Below, in pieces: positions 23,623 to 33,200 of a DNA stretch of 64,000 bases. A model generated the notes under the pieces. That model made no database searches and was not told the origin of the DNA. It saw only the letters and a list, made by a program, of their open reading frames with translations. Every line of letters begins with the position of its first letter. Position 1 is the first letter of the stretch. A program made the position numbers and the translations under genes. Source of the DNA: Eretmocerus hayati (Eukaryota; Arthropoda; Insecta; Hymenoptera; Aphelinidae); assembly GCA_029851415.1 (NCBI GenBank), contig CM056744.1, positions 66,458,172 through 66,522,171 of the forward strand, given 5' to 3'.

Positions 23623-24348
23623 ATGGCACAGTTTATACGTGACCTCGTGGCTCCACAAAAATGTGATTTTCAGTCGATTCCAAATCTTCAAAGTAAAATC
23701 ACACGCGAGGCTTCACTAACTTCGACTTAGGCCGACGTTCAAGTCCGAGATCGCTCACTTGAGTCCTTTTGGGCTAAATCCCAGGAACGCGACTACTTGC
23801 TTCATCCGCATCGCGATGCCCTAGAGACAAATGATTACTTCGCAAATGAAGTATTCAATCATTGTTTGTCTGCGTATCTTGAAGCGAAAGTTTTGCTGAA
23901 TCAGTGCATGACTGTTATCAATGCACAGTTCTTTGCTGCCTTTCCCGCTCAGGACCAGACACAAAATTCATATAATCCTCGTATCATCAATGAATCTGAA
24001 AAATCTCTCTGTAATCCTCAGGATCCATTTCGGGATATTCAAATTCCACAGGAGCCGCCTCCATACATCTCCGACACTCATGCAGCCTTCGAGAGCTGCA
24101 TTTTTTTGCTCCGATGCAGTGCTTGCGATGGGGTCGAACAGACTAGCGGCCAAGAATCCAGTGCGGAGAGTAGCCATCCGTCGCCTTCAGATTCAGCTTT
24201 TAATAACGAGGAGGTCCAATCATCTTCGGGGCCAGTAAAAATGGATTTGTCGGCAGTCAGATGTTCCACATCCAGCTTCTGCCAGCAGTCTCCGAAACTC
24301 GTAGCAGCAGCTGAGATCCATTTCATTTTTCATTCTCGATACTGCTAG
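23623..24348 (+). pseudogene. Gag fragment of the BEL/Pao-type element
   Basis: An ATG at 23623 opens MAQFIRDLVAPQKCDFQSIP. The frame is interrupted by one TAG at 23728 and then continues (ADVQVRDRSLESFWAKSQ ... YFANEVFNHCLSAYLEAKVL) to a stop at 24346. The layout, a short N-terminal segment then an ESFW-like motif and a YF-----F---YLEAK helix, resembles the N-terminal Gag of BEL/Pao elements as I know it. A Ser/Pro/Glu-rich tail follows. The zinc-knuckle and pol regions are missing. Assignment relies mainly on position inside the LTR pair. Confidence 0.55.
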
Positions 24349-25512
24349 AATCAGGCTGACAAATATCTGATTCAACTGATGGCTCATTTCAATCAAGGGT
24401 TTTCGACCCAGGAGTCGATCTTCATGTATTATTGATCCATGGCATCCAATCTGCTCGGTCATTTTTTGATGGTTTAATTCGAAATATGATTCATGTCAGA
24501 TCTGGGCTTCCGACCCAGGAATCAAATACTATACGATTGTATCGAATGCTTTCAATTATGTATCTCCTTTCCCTGATCATTCAGATTATGTCGATCAGCC
24601 ACTCGTTTTTCGGAATCACTATGCTTACAGGGATACCCAGATCCAACTATTAGTGACTCGAGTGGATATCAACTGGCAGCTGATTTTCTGGAAGCTGTTT
24701 TTATCTCGATCGGCAAGGTGCTTGGCCTGCTCCAACTGCAACTCCAGATTTCCAAAGGCTGTGGATCTATTGTCATTTGAGAGCCGCCCACTCTGAACCG
24801 CACTTCGATCTGCTCATCCTCATCACGAAGAGCACTGTCACCATTCATGCTCAAAGAGAGCCGTCCATGGCGGGCGGCAATTCATCAGTTCCAGAAAAGA
24901 TTTTCAAGAGAGTTGAGATGTATCTTGCTCTAGTCTAGAGTTAAGCTAGGGCTTGCTCAATTCTACTCCAAATTTTTTCAATTATTTGTGAATATCCATT
25001 TGTTCATGAAAATTTGATAAGGCGTTTCATGAGCCAATTCACAGTCGTTACATGATTTGTCGAATCCTAGTGATAAATTTTCGAATATATACTTATGCTC
25101 TGCAATCATGAGCTTATTCCTGTATTCACACGTTTAAAATGTTCTTTTCAATTTTCTGATTTGGAGCTTATGCATTCAGAAGTCATGAGCGCATTTCAAT
25201 ATTTTTCATTTCAATCATTTTGAAATAGTAATTTCTCAATGGATGTTTCCAGATATTTTTTGCAATCTTCAAATTGAATTTTTCGACATTCGAATGGTTG
25301 CCATCCCATTCAGGATTCATTTAACTGGTCCAGAAATTCCAATGCAAGCATTTATTTACTTTGTACTTACTTTCTTTTCAACTTTCAAAATTCGAATGAT
25401 TTCCTTGTCTCAGATCCAATATTATAAGTCCTGTCATTTGAATTATATAGAGCCACGGGTTTTCGTCATTGAAATCGCCCGAAATTGTCATTCCGTGCGA
25501 TGGCGGGCGGTA

Positions 25513-26055
25513 TGGTTGCCCAGATTTTCATCGTGCGCAATCCTTTCCTGTTCATATTGTGTTTTTTTCATATTTAGGTTTAGGCTATTCAAACCTAATG
25601 GTTTCAAACGGTCAAACGCACACATACATATGTGTGTACATAGTCACATCGCGTGATCTATAGTTTGCGGCTTGCATCCACGAGACAGCTCGGCGACAAC
25701 GGCGGTTTCGGGACTTTTCGCGAGCACATTCAGTTACGTGCTCAACAGCGCACGGAAGAGTTGGCCCTCGATATCTGCCTCTCTCCCCTCGATTTTCCGG
25801 CCTTCTGCGAAATCGAGTAATTTTCACCTTGGCGAAGACGGACTTATTATTTCAATTTTGTACATAGTTTTTCCACATAATTCTGAGTATTTCATCGCGT
25901 GCTTTCAGTTAGTTTAGACCAGGTCTTTCTGAATAAAGACTCTGATTTTTCTATAATTAAACCCGCGAGCGGAATCATTCTGTGAAACCCGATCCGACTT
26001 TCCTCACCCGCTTTTGTGAGTGCAAGTTGGCCATTTTTCAGAACTTGCACCACCA
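25513..26055 (+). repeat. 3' LTR of the BEL/Pao-type element
   Basis: 543 bp, close to identical with the 5' LTR, ending CACCACCA immediately before the ACCTT duplication. Confidence 0.85.
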
Positions 26056-26060
26056 ACCTT

Positions 26061-26612
26061 CATAATGAAATCTCATTTTCAATCTAGTTTGATTAAGTCA
26101 CTTAAGTACTTCTTACCAGTAAGAAACAGCTGTAATACTGAACGGTTAGCTAGGAAAGGAAAATCCGTTATTAGTAATAACTTATTACCGACCAACGCTA
26201 TCACCGCCACACTAAGGGATTCCATCAAACGCCGCTCGTGGCGCCCGATGCTCTCCCCACCCAACGCTCCAAGGTGCACTCAGCGCCACCACCTGAAAAT
26301 GAGAGGGATCTCCGCTTGACCAAGAAGAAGTCAAATGCCACTAGGCCTTTCCCTCTCTCATGCGCCGTATTCTACATCGCCAACAGTAGATTTGCTGTCA
26401 CTACCCGTTCAACCTAATTTATTACTATCCAATCGCGCATGTACTTCGACGATATCATGTTTGTAAAAATATACTTCATACGTAATTTTGCATTCTGAAC
26501 AAATGGGGATTCTCTCTCTCCGTCTCAATGAATTAATTAATCAATCCATTAATCAATCTCTCTCTTCCCCTCTCTCTCTCTCTTCCCCCATCTCTCTCTC
26601 TCTTTCTCTCTC
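26061..26612. other. Non-coding; worn LINE tail and (TC)n at right
   Basis: No gene is seen. At about 26500-26560 AAATGGGGATTC, then AATTAATTAATCAATCC and ATTAATCAATC run into a (TC)n tract (26557-26612). This looks like a decayed 3' end of the E/S family (compare AAATGGGGTCTTGACC then AATCAATCAATC in copy S). The (TC)n is the left flank of copy A. Confidence 0.4.
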
Positions 26613-27180
26613 AAGCAGAAGGTCAAGCAGAAGGTTTCGAATGCTCGACGCAGCACGAAGAATGTCAGAGAAAGAGAGAGAGAGAGAAAGAGAAAGAGGA
26701 CACCGGTGTGCGTGCTGGTGTGAGTGGTCTGTCTACCATCACGCAGGCGCGTCTCAGCTCTCGCGGCAAGACGGGGATATCTCCCCTTGCCCCGCGGACC
26801 ACTGTCACCGGCCGCAACGAGAAGCCCCCTACCACCAGAGGCTCTCTTCATGCCGCGAGGAATGACGAGCAGCGGTGGTCGTCTGCTGCGCTACCAACTT
26901 GCAGCGGTGGCAGCACCTCAACACTTGCCACCAGTGGCGCGAAAATTCAAACTGCAGAGACGCAGGACATTGGCACATCCCAACCGTTTCTCTCAACATC
27001 CCCAGGAAATGGCTGTGGAATATCCCAGGACGGGAGAGACAGAAGATCAGTACAGCCGACGAGTCCAGCAACGACGCCAACACCGGAATTTCTTAGAGAT
27101 AAGTGGGTTTTTAATTCGCAGAGTGCTCTGGATCTCTTTTTCAACAAAACGATTTAACTCAGAAGCGGCTCGATGAAATA

Positions 27181-28254
27181 ATGTCCCTCCTGAAGCGACA
27201 CGACGCCGCCATCTCCTCCTCATCACCCACACCAGCAGTGAGTGCGGCGAGTGATCAACTGTTAGCGCGCATGTCATCTCTGGAGGCACTCATAGAGAAG
27301 CAAAACTCCAAGCTGGAGGAGTTTCGCCTAGATCGTGAGCTGCTTCTTGAGGAGAATACTTTGATGAAAAGCCAGATCTCACATCTGACTAATCTTCTGA
27401 AAGATAACCAGGGCACTCTGCGAAAATCTAATGTTAGTAATGAAATTAAGTCTTCCATTTCTGAGCTTCCACATCAATCTTCCGGGCCAGATCCGCAAGT
27501 TCGAATGGATTTTTCTAACCATTCACTAGCTGGGCGGCAGAGTACTGAACTCAGGGGTGAAGGTCTTGAGTGCAGCCAATTAATCATAACCGGTGCTTTG
27601 AAAAAAGACTCTACTGCCTCGGAGGAAGAGGTATGTAATATTTCCTATGCAGTACTCAAGTCCATCCTTCCCTCGCTGAAGAGGGAAAACATCACTGATG
27701 TTCGTATTTTGCAGCCCAGGCGCGTGTCTGGGAGGGAAAATCCAATGCATGACAATAGACCGACCAATTCATCGCCTCAAGCCCAGGATACCCGCTCACG
27801 TTCTATTCCATCTTGCCTAGTCCAACTCTCGTGCAGCCGTCTAGCCAGGGAGGTGATGAGAGCCAAGCGCTCGATCGCCAACAATTACTTTACAACTCAT
27901 AAGATTGAGCCCACATTGCTTGACCCTGAAGCGAAAGCCCATGTGCCAGACCGAAAGATTTACATCAATGAGATGTTACCCCGTGAAAAATATAAGGAAT
28001 ATGTTCATTTGAGGCCACTTGCACGGGGCTTAGGCTTCAAATATGTTTGGCACAGCGGTGGACGCTTCTGGGTCAGGCGTAAAAATGGCGAGAGAGCGTA
28101 TGCGTTCGAGTCCCTCACTGAGCTACAGGTCATTCAAACGGCGTGTCGAATAGTCCCAAAACCAACTCCTGAGTCATTGGATAGTGCCAGAAATGGCTCT
28201 ACCATTCCAAATCAGAGTAAAAATTCGACAGCAGCATCGGTGGGGACACCCTGA
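27181..28254 (+). CDS. Copy A ORF1, FP25K-like RNA-binding protein
   Basis: 357 residues from the first ATG after an upstream stop. Residues ~30-80 form a leucine-rich coiled coil (LLARMSSLEALIEKQNSKLE). The middle is variable. The C-terminal third (KIYINEMLPREKYKEYVHL, then FKYVWHSGGRFWVRR) resembles the C-terminal domain of baculovirus FP25K, a domain found in ORF1 of many insect CR1-like LINEs. It is expected to bind element RNA and act as chaperone in the RNP. The frame ends at TGA 28252-28254 and then continues open into ORF2. Confidence 0.8.
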   Translation: MSLLKRHDAAISSSSPTPAVSAASDQLLARMSSLEALIEKQNSKLEEFRLDRELLLEENTLMKSQISHLTNLLKDNQGTLRKSNVSNEIKSSISELPHQSSGPDPQVRMDFSNHSLAGRQSTELRGEGLECSQLIITGALKKDSTASEEEVCNISYAVLKSILPSLKRENITDVRILQPRRVSGRENPMHDNRPTNSSPQAQDTRSRSIPSCLVQLSCSRLAREVMRAKRSIANNYFTTHKIEPTLLDPEAKAHVPDRKIYINEMLPREKYKEYVHLRPLARGLGFKYVWHSGGRFWVRRKNGERAYAFESLTELQVIQTACRIVPKPTPESLDSARNGSTIPNQSKNSTAASVGTP

Positions 28255-31182
28255 CTAAACACGGCTGCCGGGGAGTCAGAAGGGAGAGGTAGTTCCCTAA
28301 AGGCGGGGTTTATCAATCTTAATTCCTTAACGGATAAGATTGAGCATCTGCGCCTGCTTGTTGCTAACGATCCCTCTTACCATCTTTTTGGGGTGGCTGA
28401 GTCGAAGCTAGATGAGTATGTGGATGACAGTCTCGTTCAGATACCGGGTTTTTCGCTGTTGAGACAGGATCGCAACAGGGAGGGTGGTGGGGTTGCCTTG
28501 TATGTGCGCAATGATTTCAAGGTAGAGAAGCTAATTTCGTCTAAAACTTTTGGCCCAGGGAAACCTGGAGTTCCTGAATTTCTTTTCTGTAGCGTACAGC
28601 AGGGTAACTCCCCTCCAACTTTAGTCGTGGTGATTTACAGACCCCCGAAAATCGCCATGCAGAAGGATGACGGTCTGTTTGGCTCGTTACGCCGACTGTG
28701 TGGGGATTATAGTCATAAAATTATAATGGGAGATCTGAACGCGGATTTGTTAGACACTGCTCACCCTGACACCAAGACACTGACTGCACTGACAGAAGAA
28801 CTTGCCTTGCAGATAGTGCAGCATGGCCCGACTCACCAACACACCCCCAATACATCTCATACATGGATTGACCACATCTACGTAGATGACAATGACATCG
28901 TTACTGACTTCCAAAACAGACTCCTGCCCAGTTTCGGCAGGCACTCGGTCATTGACGTCACCATCAACGTCTTCAGTCCCTCTCCGCCAAAAAATTCCTT
29001 CACCTACAGGGATTTTCGTAACATCACTCCGGAGATATTGAATGACCGGTTGCTTCGCTGCGACTGGACAGCTCTTGAAAATGCCGAAACCAGTTTGGAA
29101 GGAGCAATTCACTGCTTGAATGAAAATTTAAAGACCGTTATAGATGAATTAGCTCCTGAGAAAACTATTAATCCGCGAAAAAATGACGCTCCCTGGATTG
29201 GTCCTGAGCTGCGGGTACTCATAAAGGAGCGAGACGCGACGCGCAGGCGCTGGGAGCGGAATCAACGTAACCAGCGCAAGTGTCCTGAGCTTCCAAATGA
29301 GTACTTTCGGCTCAGTGAAGAGGTTGACTTGCGCATCGAACGAGAGCGTAACTCCTTCCTTCAAACTCATCTTTCTGACGCTCTCGATCAACAGAAGAAC
29401 ATCTGGAAGGAAATGCGCAACCTCGGCCTCTTGCCTAAGAGCAAAGAGGAGGAACTTCATGGTTTCACACCGGATGAGTTAAACGCACACTTTGCGGGGG
29501 TTTCCGTTTCGCCCCACGAAAATATTGAAGAAGCAATGGACGATATTGACTCGGCGCCAGAGGAGGGGTTTAAATTTAAGCCCACAAATTTCACTGATGT
29601 AGTCTTTGCCATCAAACATTTCTCCTCGCAGGCCCGTGGAGCGGATGGAATACCTCAAAGTGTGATCGCGAAAGCTCTCCCGGCTATTGGTGATCTTATT
29701 GTACATATTTTTAACTCCTCTTTCGCTCATAGCATTTTTCCCGAGGCTTGGAAGCAAGCGCAGCTGATCGCATTAAAGAAGACTGCCACTCCATCAACGG
29801 TCTCGGATTTCCGTCCCATAGCGCTGCTGTGCTTCCTCTCCAAGGTTTTGGAAAAAATCGCACATGACCAAATCACGGAGTATTTAAAAATTGAGAATCT
29901 ACTTGATCCCTTCCAAGCTGGTTTCAAGCAACATCACAGTACCCAGACGGCACTGCTCAAGTTGACAGACGACATCAGAGTAGGAATTGACAGAAAGAAG
30001 ATCACTCTGCTCCTACTGTTCGACTTTAGCAAAGCATTCGATACAATCTCACCATGCAAGCTGCTGAGGAAGCTACGACACCTTGGCTTCTCGAGATCGG
30101 CACTCCTGTGGATAAAATCATATTTACAGGGTCGCACCCAACAAATCACTTCTAAAGTAGGTAAATCTGATTGGCTCGAAACCAATCTGGGTGTTCCGCA
30201 GGGGTCCGTTCTTGGGCCTCTCCTCTTCAGCTTGTATGTGAATGATTTGCCCGGGCTATTGAATGGAAAGTCAGTGAACCATATATTCTACGCAGATGAT
30301 CTTCAGATCTATCTTCAAGTTGACAAGAAGAACATCAAGGAGGGGATTGCTCGACTGGGAGACATAGGGCGACTCGTTGCTGAATGGGCTAGGAACTCCG
30401 ACCTGCGCCTCAACGCTGGCAAGACCAAGGCAATCTTTTTCAGTTCCGACCGGAACGTTAGAGACTTGCAACAAATGAACTTGCCAGGGGTTGAGATACA
30501 GGATGGAGTGTTTGTCCCATTCAGTGATACTGTCGTGAGTCTTGGTGTTACACTTGACAGCGAACTAACGTGGAAACCGCACATCGATCAAGTTACCAAA
30601 AAAGTCAACAGAGCCCTATATGGTTTGCGGTTTTTTAGGGCGTGTATCACCAGACCTCTCCGAATTCGCCTAGTCGAGTCACTTGTTCAACCGCATTTGG
30701 ATTACTGTACGGTCGTGTACCTCGACGCCACGGACGAACAGCGGCAACGGATACAACGACTAAGCAATTCATGTGTGAGATATATTTTTGATCTTAGGAG
30801 AGACGAGCATATCACCCCGTTTAGGGAGCGTTTGGGCTGGTTACGTACTGATTCGCGGCGAATGTACTTCGCAGCTCTCTTGATGCATAAGATCATGCAC
30901 TTAGGAGAACCTGGCTACCTAGCTGCGATGTTTACCAGGTACCAATCTGAACGCCCCGCACGTGGTGATGCAGAAGAGCGGACACTCAAAGTTCCCAATA
31001 TGAGACTTGAATATGGTAGAAGATCTTTCCAGGTTCAATGTGCTCACTTGTGGAACTTTCTCCCTTCGGGCTTTCGGCAAATTCAAAAAATTTCACTTTT
31101 TAAAGACGCTCTAAAAGAATTTTTCTTGTCGCAACCCTCCCGGAGGATTGACGTGGACCAGAAACAGTACTTCAATCTCTGA
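28255..31182 (+). CDS. Copy A ORF2, endonuclease-reverse transcriptase
   Basis: Open from the codon after the ORF1 stop, giving 975 codons without an early AUG; the first AUG lies inside the endonuclease. The order is an APE-type endonuclease (FINLNSL, FGVAESKL, MGDLNADLLD, WIDHIYVDD, GRHSVID), then RT with RPIALL, FDFSKAFDTI, VPQGSVLGPLL and the catalytic FYADDLQIYL, then the conserved post-RT region (RRMYFAALLMHKIMHLGEP, CAHLWNFLP). It nicks target DNA and copies the element RNA by target-primed reverse transcription. Because ORF1 and ORF2 share one frame with only UGA between them, readthrough is a plausible way to make ORF2. Reinitiation at a non-AUG codon is an alternative. Confidence 0.85.
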   Translation, partial: LNTAAGESEGRGSSLKAGFINLNSLTDKIEHLRLLVANDPSYHLFGVAESKLDEYVDDSLVQIPGFSLLRQDRNREGGGVALYVRNDFKVEKLISSKTFGPGKPGVPEFLFCSVQQGNSPPTLVVVIYRPPKIAMQKDDGLFGSLRRLCGDYSHKIIMGDLNADLLDTAHPDTKTLTALTEELALQIVQHGPTHQHTPNTSHTWIDHIYVDDNDIVTDFQNRLLPSFGRHSVIDVTINVFSPSPPKNSFTYRDFRNITPEILNDRLLRCDWTALENAETSLEGAIHCLNENLKTVIDELAPEKTINPRKNDAPWIGPELRVLIKERDATRRRWERNQRNQRKCPELPNEYFRLSEEVDLRIERERNSFLQTHLSDALDQQKNIWKEMRNLGLLPKSKEEELHGFTPDELNAHFAGVSVSPHENIEEAMDDIDSAPEEGFKFKPTNFTDVVFAIKHFSSQARGADGIPQSVIAKALPAIGDLIVHIFNSSFAHSIFPEAWKQAQLIALKKTATPSTVSDFRPIALLCFLSKVLEKIAHDQITEYLKIENLLDPFQAGFKQHHSTQTALLKLTDDIRVGIDRKKITLLLLFDFSKAFDTISPCKLLRKLRHLGFSRSALLWIKSYLQGRTQQITSKVGKSDWLETNLGVPQGSVLGPLLFSLYVNDLPGLLNGKSVNHIFYADDLQIYLQVDKKNIKEGIARLGDIGRLVAEWARNSDLRLNAGKTKAIFFSSDRNVRDLQQMNLPGVEIQDGVFVPFSDTVVSLGVTLDSELTWKPHIDQVTKKVNRALYGLRFFRACITRPLRIRLVESLVQPHLDYCTVVYLDATDEQRQRIQRLSNSCVRYIFDLRRDEHITPFRERLGWLRTDSRRMYFAALLMHKIMHLGEPGYLAAMFTRYQSERPARGDAEERTLKVPNMRLEYGRRSFQVQCAHLWNFLPSGFRQIQKISLFKDALKEFFLSQPSRRIDVDQKQYFNL

Positions 31183-31538
31183 TAGGCTTGGGCTCTTTTC
31201 AATTAGTCTTTTTCTAGTTTTAGTCGAGTTTTACGTGGCTTACCTGTCACATAACTCTTAAATCTGTGATAGTTTCCGGGCCCATGTCTGTCTTTTTATA
31301 TGTACTGATGTACCTCGATTAATTAATTACCTAATTTATTTTGACTCGTGCGCATCTCTCGATGCCTTTCCAATGACTAGTCACTTTCTGTGATAAATGA
31401 GATTTCCTTGACCAAAATGACAAATTGTATAATACTTATATGTTGATTATGACCGTTATATGTATCTCATTTAATTGTATTTTTACTTTTGCCACCAGGC
31501 GAATAAAGGGAATCAATCAATCAATCAATCAATCAATC

Positions 31539-31549
31539 TCTCTCTCTCT

Positions 31550-31553
<4 letters not shown>
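31539..31553. repeat. (TC)n between copies A and B
   Basis: A short TC run joins the AATC tail of A to the T-run (reverse poly(A)) of B. Confidence 0.9.
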
Positions 31554-31584
<31 letters not shown>

Positions 31585-32826
31585 GTGGTTGTAGGGCAAA
31601 TACGCTGCGACGTACGAAGGAGAGGCACCGGTCAGCCAAACACGGCTGGCCAGCACCTCCCCAACAGTCCCGGGCTGAAATCCGCATCGATACGGCCATC
31701 CGAACCGGGTAAACCCTCTCTTCCTTCTCCGTTGGCGCCGGCCATTGGACAAGGGAGAGATCCACCAACTTACCAATCCGGCCCCGGCACCGCGTGAGCA
31801 TTACTTCAGGGCCGGTGGCGTCTCGCGCTCAGGATCGAGCGTCTCTCTTCTCACGACTCGCAGGTGTTGTTTCCCTTTCTTCGATCTTCTTCCATCTTTT
31901 CATTCTTCATCTTCTTTCTTCTCTCTTCTTTCTTCTCTCTTCCCTCTTCAGTGCATCAGATTCCTCCTGGAATCATTTGGGCCTCTTCTGTTTCAATCGG
32001 CAGAGTCACTGTGATTCGCCTGCTTCGAGGCGCCTTACTTCCCTCTCTTTCTCCTCTTTGCGGGTCATCACCAGCTTGATGTATCCGGTGAGTCTATCCC
32101 ATGTCTCCTGGTTGCAGAGCAAGTACGGGACGAGATTCTCAGGTGTTAGTTGAGCACCCAGCCATTCATCCAGCTCGGCGCGCTCTCTCCGGGTGTTGCT
32201 GCACTTGAACAGGGCATGTTCGGCGTCATCCCATTCGTCCCCGCATGACTGACATGCTGGGGTCGTCCTCTTCTTGAACCTGGTTAGATAGGAACCGAAG
32301 CAACCATGATCGCTCAGTGCCTGCGTCGTCCAGTAGTCCATCTCTCCGTGGGTGCGTTCCGCCCACTTGGCTACGTCACGGATCAGCCGGTGCGTCCATC
32401 TGCCGTTTGCAAATGGCGAATCCCACTCAGTTTGCCAATGCTCAAGGGTGGTTTCCTTCTCGTTGTCGCGGATGATCTCCTTCATCGTCGGAGTGAGTAC
32501 TCGTTCGGCTCCGATCACTTTCTGGCGGTCCCAGATCCTCACTCGCTCCGCGACGAGCAAGTGGATGGGCGGAGTACTCGCCAATACGTAAGCCGCATCT
32601 CCTGACACAGTGCGGTAGGCACGGATACTCCTCAGGGCCGCTCTTCGGTGGACAGGCCCCATTCTCTTCTCGATGATGGTCTTCTCTACTCTCTTCCCCC
32701 ACACGGGTGCACCGTACAGCATGATGGAGGTAGTGACGGTGTTGAGAAGTGCGCGCCTCTTTTCCTTGGGTCCTCCGATATTCGGCATAAGCCGCTGGAG
32801 CGCCGCACCGACCCTGCTCGCCTTCT

Positions 32827-32830
<4 letters not shown>
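31553..32830 (-). mobile_element. 5'-truncated R1-like LINE (copy B), mosaic 3' UTR
   Basis: In sense orientation B begins at CCCAGAAGGCGAGC directly against the microsatellite, carries the last ~270 codons of ORF2 and ends with CCACCTT and a ~29-nt poly(A). The coding part and first ~100 bp of 3' UTR match K/J, but the distal UTR (CAACACCTGCGAGTCG onward) matches copy F. Both flanks are (TC)n on the + strand. Confidence 0.85.
32006..32830 (-). pseudogene. Copy B ORF2 C-terminus (R1-like)
   Basis: Open from the truncation to TGA. It contains the post-RT domain (MPNIGGPKEKRRALL, SIMLYGAPVWG, AYRTVSGDAAYVLAS) and the C-terminal Cys/His motif CQSCGDEWDDAEHALFKC typical of R1/LOA-type elements. 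The whole endonuclease and the catalytic RT palm are missing, so it cannot act on its own. Confidence 0.85.

Positions 32831-32860
<30 letters not shown>
32831..32860. repeat. (TC)n between copies B and C
   Basis: About fifteen TC units; the right flank of B and left flank of C. Confidence 0.95.
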
Positions 32861-32864
<4 letters not shown>

Positions 32865-33172
32865 GATTAGTTTTACGTGACCTTCTGTCACCTGACTGAA
32901 GCAAACTGTGATATTTTCTCCTTGTGAACCCATGCTCTCAGATTTTAGACATACGCGAATTCGCAATTGTAATGACTAGTCACAATTTGTGATATGTACC
33001 TGTCCTTGACCAAATCACTTGTGTTATATATATTTTACACCTTTTCTTTTTATTTTTGAATTTTTGAGTACTCAATTATTTCTAGAATTATGCAACATAT
33101 GTAAAAATATGTGGGTCACATTTTGTCTTATGACGAATAAAGGACATCAATCAATCAATCAATCAATCAATC
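32861..33172 (+). mobile_element. 3'-UTR-only CR1/Jockey-like fragment (copy C)
   Basis: About 310 bp with no coding sequence. It keeps the boxes ATGACTAGTCAC and CCTTGACCAAA, the mini-hairpin TTTGTC-TTAT-GACGAA, AATAAAGG and about six AATC units. The wording differs from A, so it is a related but distinct family. It is severely 5'-truncated against (TC)n. Confidence 0.8.
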
Positions 33173-33200
33173 TCTCTCTCTCTCTCTCTCTCTCTTTCTC
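33171..33200. repeat. (TC)n between copies C and D
   Basis: TC run following the C tail; the D fragment starts directly after it. Confidence 0.95.

Larger units (their letters stand above)
21726..26055 (+). mobile_element. BEL/Pao-type LTR retrotransposon, gutted
   Basis: Two direct LTRs (21726-22272 and 25513-26055) start TGGTTGC and end CACCACCA. They are flanked by a perfect 5-bp target duplication ACCTT (21721-21725 and 26056-26060). Just inside the 5' LTR lies TTTTCCGGTCCTTCGAGCCG, a primer-binding-site region of the kind I associate with BEL/Pao elements. A purine-rich tract (GATGGCGGGCGGTA) precedes the 3' LTR. The internal 3.2 kb holds a gag-like ORF fragment but no protease, RT or integrase that I can recognise. 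This is a deletion derivative that would depend on other copies. The two LTRs differ at a modest number of sites, so insertion was not very recent. Confidence 0.85.
26613..31538 (+). mobile_element. Full-length CR1/Jockey-like LINE (copy A)
   Basis: It starts after a (TC)n tract with a duplicated CAAGCAGAAGG motif, has a ~570-bp 5' UTR containing an internal (GA)n, then ORF1 and ORF2 in one frame. The 3' UTR contains ATGACTAGTCAC and CCTTGACCAAA, then a mini-hairpin (TTTGCC-ACCA-GGCGAA), AATAAA and seven AATC units running into (TC)n. Both ORFs are open to their ends, so this is the best candidate for an active copy. The exact 5' end is inferred from the microsatellite boundary. Confidence 0.85.

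Noticed and set aside
24669..24854. Minus-strand ORF SMNGDSALRDEDEQIEVRF as a gene
   Set aside because: 61 codons with no recognisable family inside the interior of the LTR element; insufficient support.
26488..27176. Several overlapping ORFs of 70-150 codons on both strands
   Set aside because: They overlap each other in a TC/GA-rich and GC-rich 5' UTR of copy A; none has a motif, and ORF1 starts cleanly at 27181.
31511..33200. CRISPR array (regular AATC and TC repeats)
   Set aside because: These are tandem tails and microsatellite without unique spacers, in an animal genome.
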